Origin: Limnoperna fortunei
Taxonomy: Eukaryota; Mollusca; Bivalvia; Mytilida; Modiolidae
Direction: 5' to 3'
NCBI GenBank assembly: GCA_944474755.1
Contig: OX104112.1
Coordinates: 19,060,273-19,124,272, forward strand
Length of the DNA stretch: 64,000 bases
The notes under the pieces: model-generated
What the model saw: the letters and a program-made list of their open reading frames with translations, nothing else
Databases searched by the model: none
Told to the model about the DNA's origin: nothing
In this document: one piece after another, positions 62,773-64,000 of the stretch
Layout: each line of letters starts with the position of its first letter
Position numbering within the stretch: the first letter of the stretch is position 1
Translations under genes and position numbers: made by a program

Positions 62773-63106
62773 CACTTTTCTTGTGAATAAATGTTTAAAA
62801 ATGATTTCTTCTTACACATGTTAATAACCCTCAACCTGCCTACTTTTTGTATGTAACATTACCAGCGGTTCAAACTGAAATTTTTTTGAGTTATGATTTT
62901 GCAGTTTCACGGCATATTTTTACAAACGACATCTTGTTGGTCTTTTCTATACATTTGAATAGTAAAATCATAAACTTCTTTAAAATAGAAGACTATTTTA
63001 AACGAAACGTAAAATGAACAATGGATGGTTATTTATTGATAAAAATATTGGGTTTAAAAAATCACCTCCGCTAAAATCCTGGTGGTCCCTAACTTATGGC
63101 CAAGTG
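61842..63106 (+). mobile_element. 5'-truncated Tc1-like transposon
   Basis: The left edge cuts directly from minisatellite (CCACATTTTACA) into the transposase, so the 5' inverted repeat is lost. After the stop, ~330 bp of AT-rich sequence leads to an end resembling a Tc1 terminal repeat. Read inward from 63106 it begins CACTTGGCCATAAGTTAGGG, followed by TA (63107-63108) and minisatellite TATAAAATCAATCCC. Joining the two flanks restores a normal minisatellite monomer, so the element inserted within one. Confidence 0.75.
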
Positions 63107-63108
63107 TA

Positions 63109-63240
63109 TATAAAATCAATCCCAAGACGTTAGCCAAGCAATTAAAAACAACATTTTATATAAACAATCAATCCTGAGACCTCAGAAATGCAAAAAAAGA
63201 ACGAAATTTAACTGATAAAATTAAACCAGAGGCTTTAGAG
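63109..63240 (+). repeat. 52-bp minisatellite, distal remnant
   Basis: About two and a half monomers continue after the Tc1 insertion (TATAAAATCAATCCC, GACGTTAGCCAAGCAATTA, CAATCAATCCTGAGACC). The stretch 63241-63414 after it is AT-rich with nothing recognised. Confidence 0.7.
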
Positions 63241-63414
63241 CGAGTTGACTTTTTAAGAAGAATGGTCTTATGCTTTGTAATACAACTACTATCAAAAATG
63301 ACTTAACGTTATTTTTATATTAGTTTATTTTATATTGCATTAGTGCCCATGTGTAGCACCGTTAATGTAATAACAACCGATAATGTAATACAATTTAAAA
63401 ATATATTATAATGA

Positions 63415-64000
63415 ATTTTAATACACTTAGTAGATCGTTTAAAGAAATCTGGATGTACAATACACCATAAGTTCCTCTTAATTTATGCAAAAAATCCTGA
63501 CCACTATTTTTTGACAAGAGAAAAAATGGGACTTCAAAAATTTAGTGACTCTTTCTACTCCAGGAGTGGAATAAATGAAATGTGTATATTAAAAAATTCA
63601 AAAGACCTGATAGACATATTGAGGTTTGGATCTCTTTCTCATTGTAACAGCATTAAAACATTTGATTTTTCGACAATCTATACGACCATCCCTCAAACGC
63701 AGCTTAAAATCAGGCTTAAAGATCTGCTTTTCAAGAAAAACAGAAAGAGACGATATAAATATCAGGTCATTAGTCATGACAAAACTTACTTCGTCATCAA
63801 TGACTCTAAATCTAATACTAAATATACTGAAGACCAAATCTATCATATGATAGATTTTCTTATTGACAACATATTCGTCATGTTTGGGGGACATGCTTTT
63901 CAGCAGACTGTTGGTATTCCAATGGGTACTAATTGTGCTCCTCTCCTCGCAGTCCTAGAAGTCCTACTAAAGAAGAAAGAAGAGACACTGGCCCAGACCT
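63415..64000 (+). CDS. Reverse-transcriptase-like frame, partial (runs off window)
   Basis: The frame is open from just after a TGA (63412-63414) to the window end, ~195 codons. Motifs: YSRSGINEMCILKNSKDL, then TFDFSTIYTTIPQ (RT motif A type), YKYQVISHDKTYFV, MIDFLIDNIFV and FQQTVGIPMGTNCAPLLA (motif B type). These resemble an RT-like family I recall as abundant in bivalve genomes and distantly similar to PLE RTs (LYTNIP / MGTKMAP); I cannot name it firmly. After NCAPLLA (about 63950) the expected DLFLYSYE-like continuation is absent, so the copy may be truncated or divergent there. Motif C would lie outside the window. No start codon is evident. Confidence 0.65.
   Translation, partial: MLIHLVDRLKKSGCTIHHKFLLIYAKNPDHYFLTREKMGLQKFSDSFYSRSGINEMCILKNSKDLIDILRFGSLSHCNSIKTFDFSTIYTTIPQTQLKIRLKDLLFKKNRKRRYKYQVISHDKTYFVINDSKSNTKYTEDQIYHMIDFLIDNIFVMFGGHAFQQTVGIPMGTNCAPLLAVLEVLLKKKEETLAQT

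Overview
This window looks like repeat-dominated intergenic DNA from an AT-rich animal genome, most likely a bivalve mollusc and plausibly a mussel. That assignment is inference. It rests on the AT-rich background, a tRNA-derived SINE with a mollusc-type tail, SINE-like elements ending in (AATC)n, Tc1-like relics and Penelope-like retroelements with a GIY-YIG endonuclease. I see no complete host gene, no tRNA or rRNA and no prokaryotic operon structure. The only long open frames belong to mobile elements.

Layout. 1-4.9 kb: AT-rich unique sequence with a diverged SINE-like copy, a minus-strand SINE inside a perfect 13-bp target-site duplication, and microsatellites. 4.96-9.66 kb: two nearly identical Penelope-like elements (PLEs) head to head, forming a 4.7-kb palindrome with an 80-bp spacer. 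Each arm has an intact reverse-transcriptase/GIY-YIG frame and a 3' hairpin with hammerhead-like core motifs. 9.7-12 kb: unrecognised AT-rich DNA.

12.0-60.7 kb: a large, graded repeat array. Old, diverged copies lie at the left (12.0-13.1 and 14.75-19.0 kb). Regular ~3.5-3.6-kb units follow (19.0-35.3 kb), then four near-identical 6.36-kb amplicons (35.3-60.7 kb). The basic unit carries a decayed N-terminal piece of a Tc1-like transposase, a minus-strand SINE-like element with a GATT-repeat end, and an internally duplicated AT-rich block. In the amplicons about 0.9 kb of the unit is replaced by a 3.67-kb block B. Block B holds an inverted repeat overlapping an exon-like segment, a foldback MITE-like element, a possible minus-strand microexon, a 52-bp minisatellite and a GCGAA-rich element with decayed coding potential. 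One unit carries two clean transposon insertions whose empty sites are visible in sister units: a 937-bp element flanked by TA and a 226-bp element flanked by TTA. An older copy of the 937-bp family lies at 13.2-14.3 kb.

60.7-64 kb: non-amplified right flank, with a ~145-bp duplication, more 52-bp minisatellite, a broken Tc1-like transposase inserted in that minisatellite, and a partial reverse-transcriptase-like frame running off the window end.

The pieces do not form a pathway. The history I infer is: a Tc1-containing segment was duplicated, the units diverged and gained insertions, and a chimeric segment was recently amplified at the right end. The regions of most interest are the PLE palindrome and the mosaic junction of the 6.36-kb amplicons.
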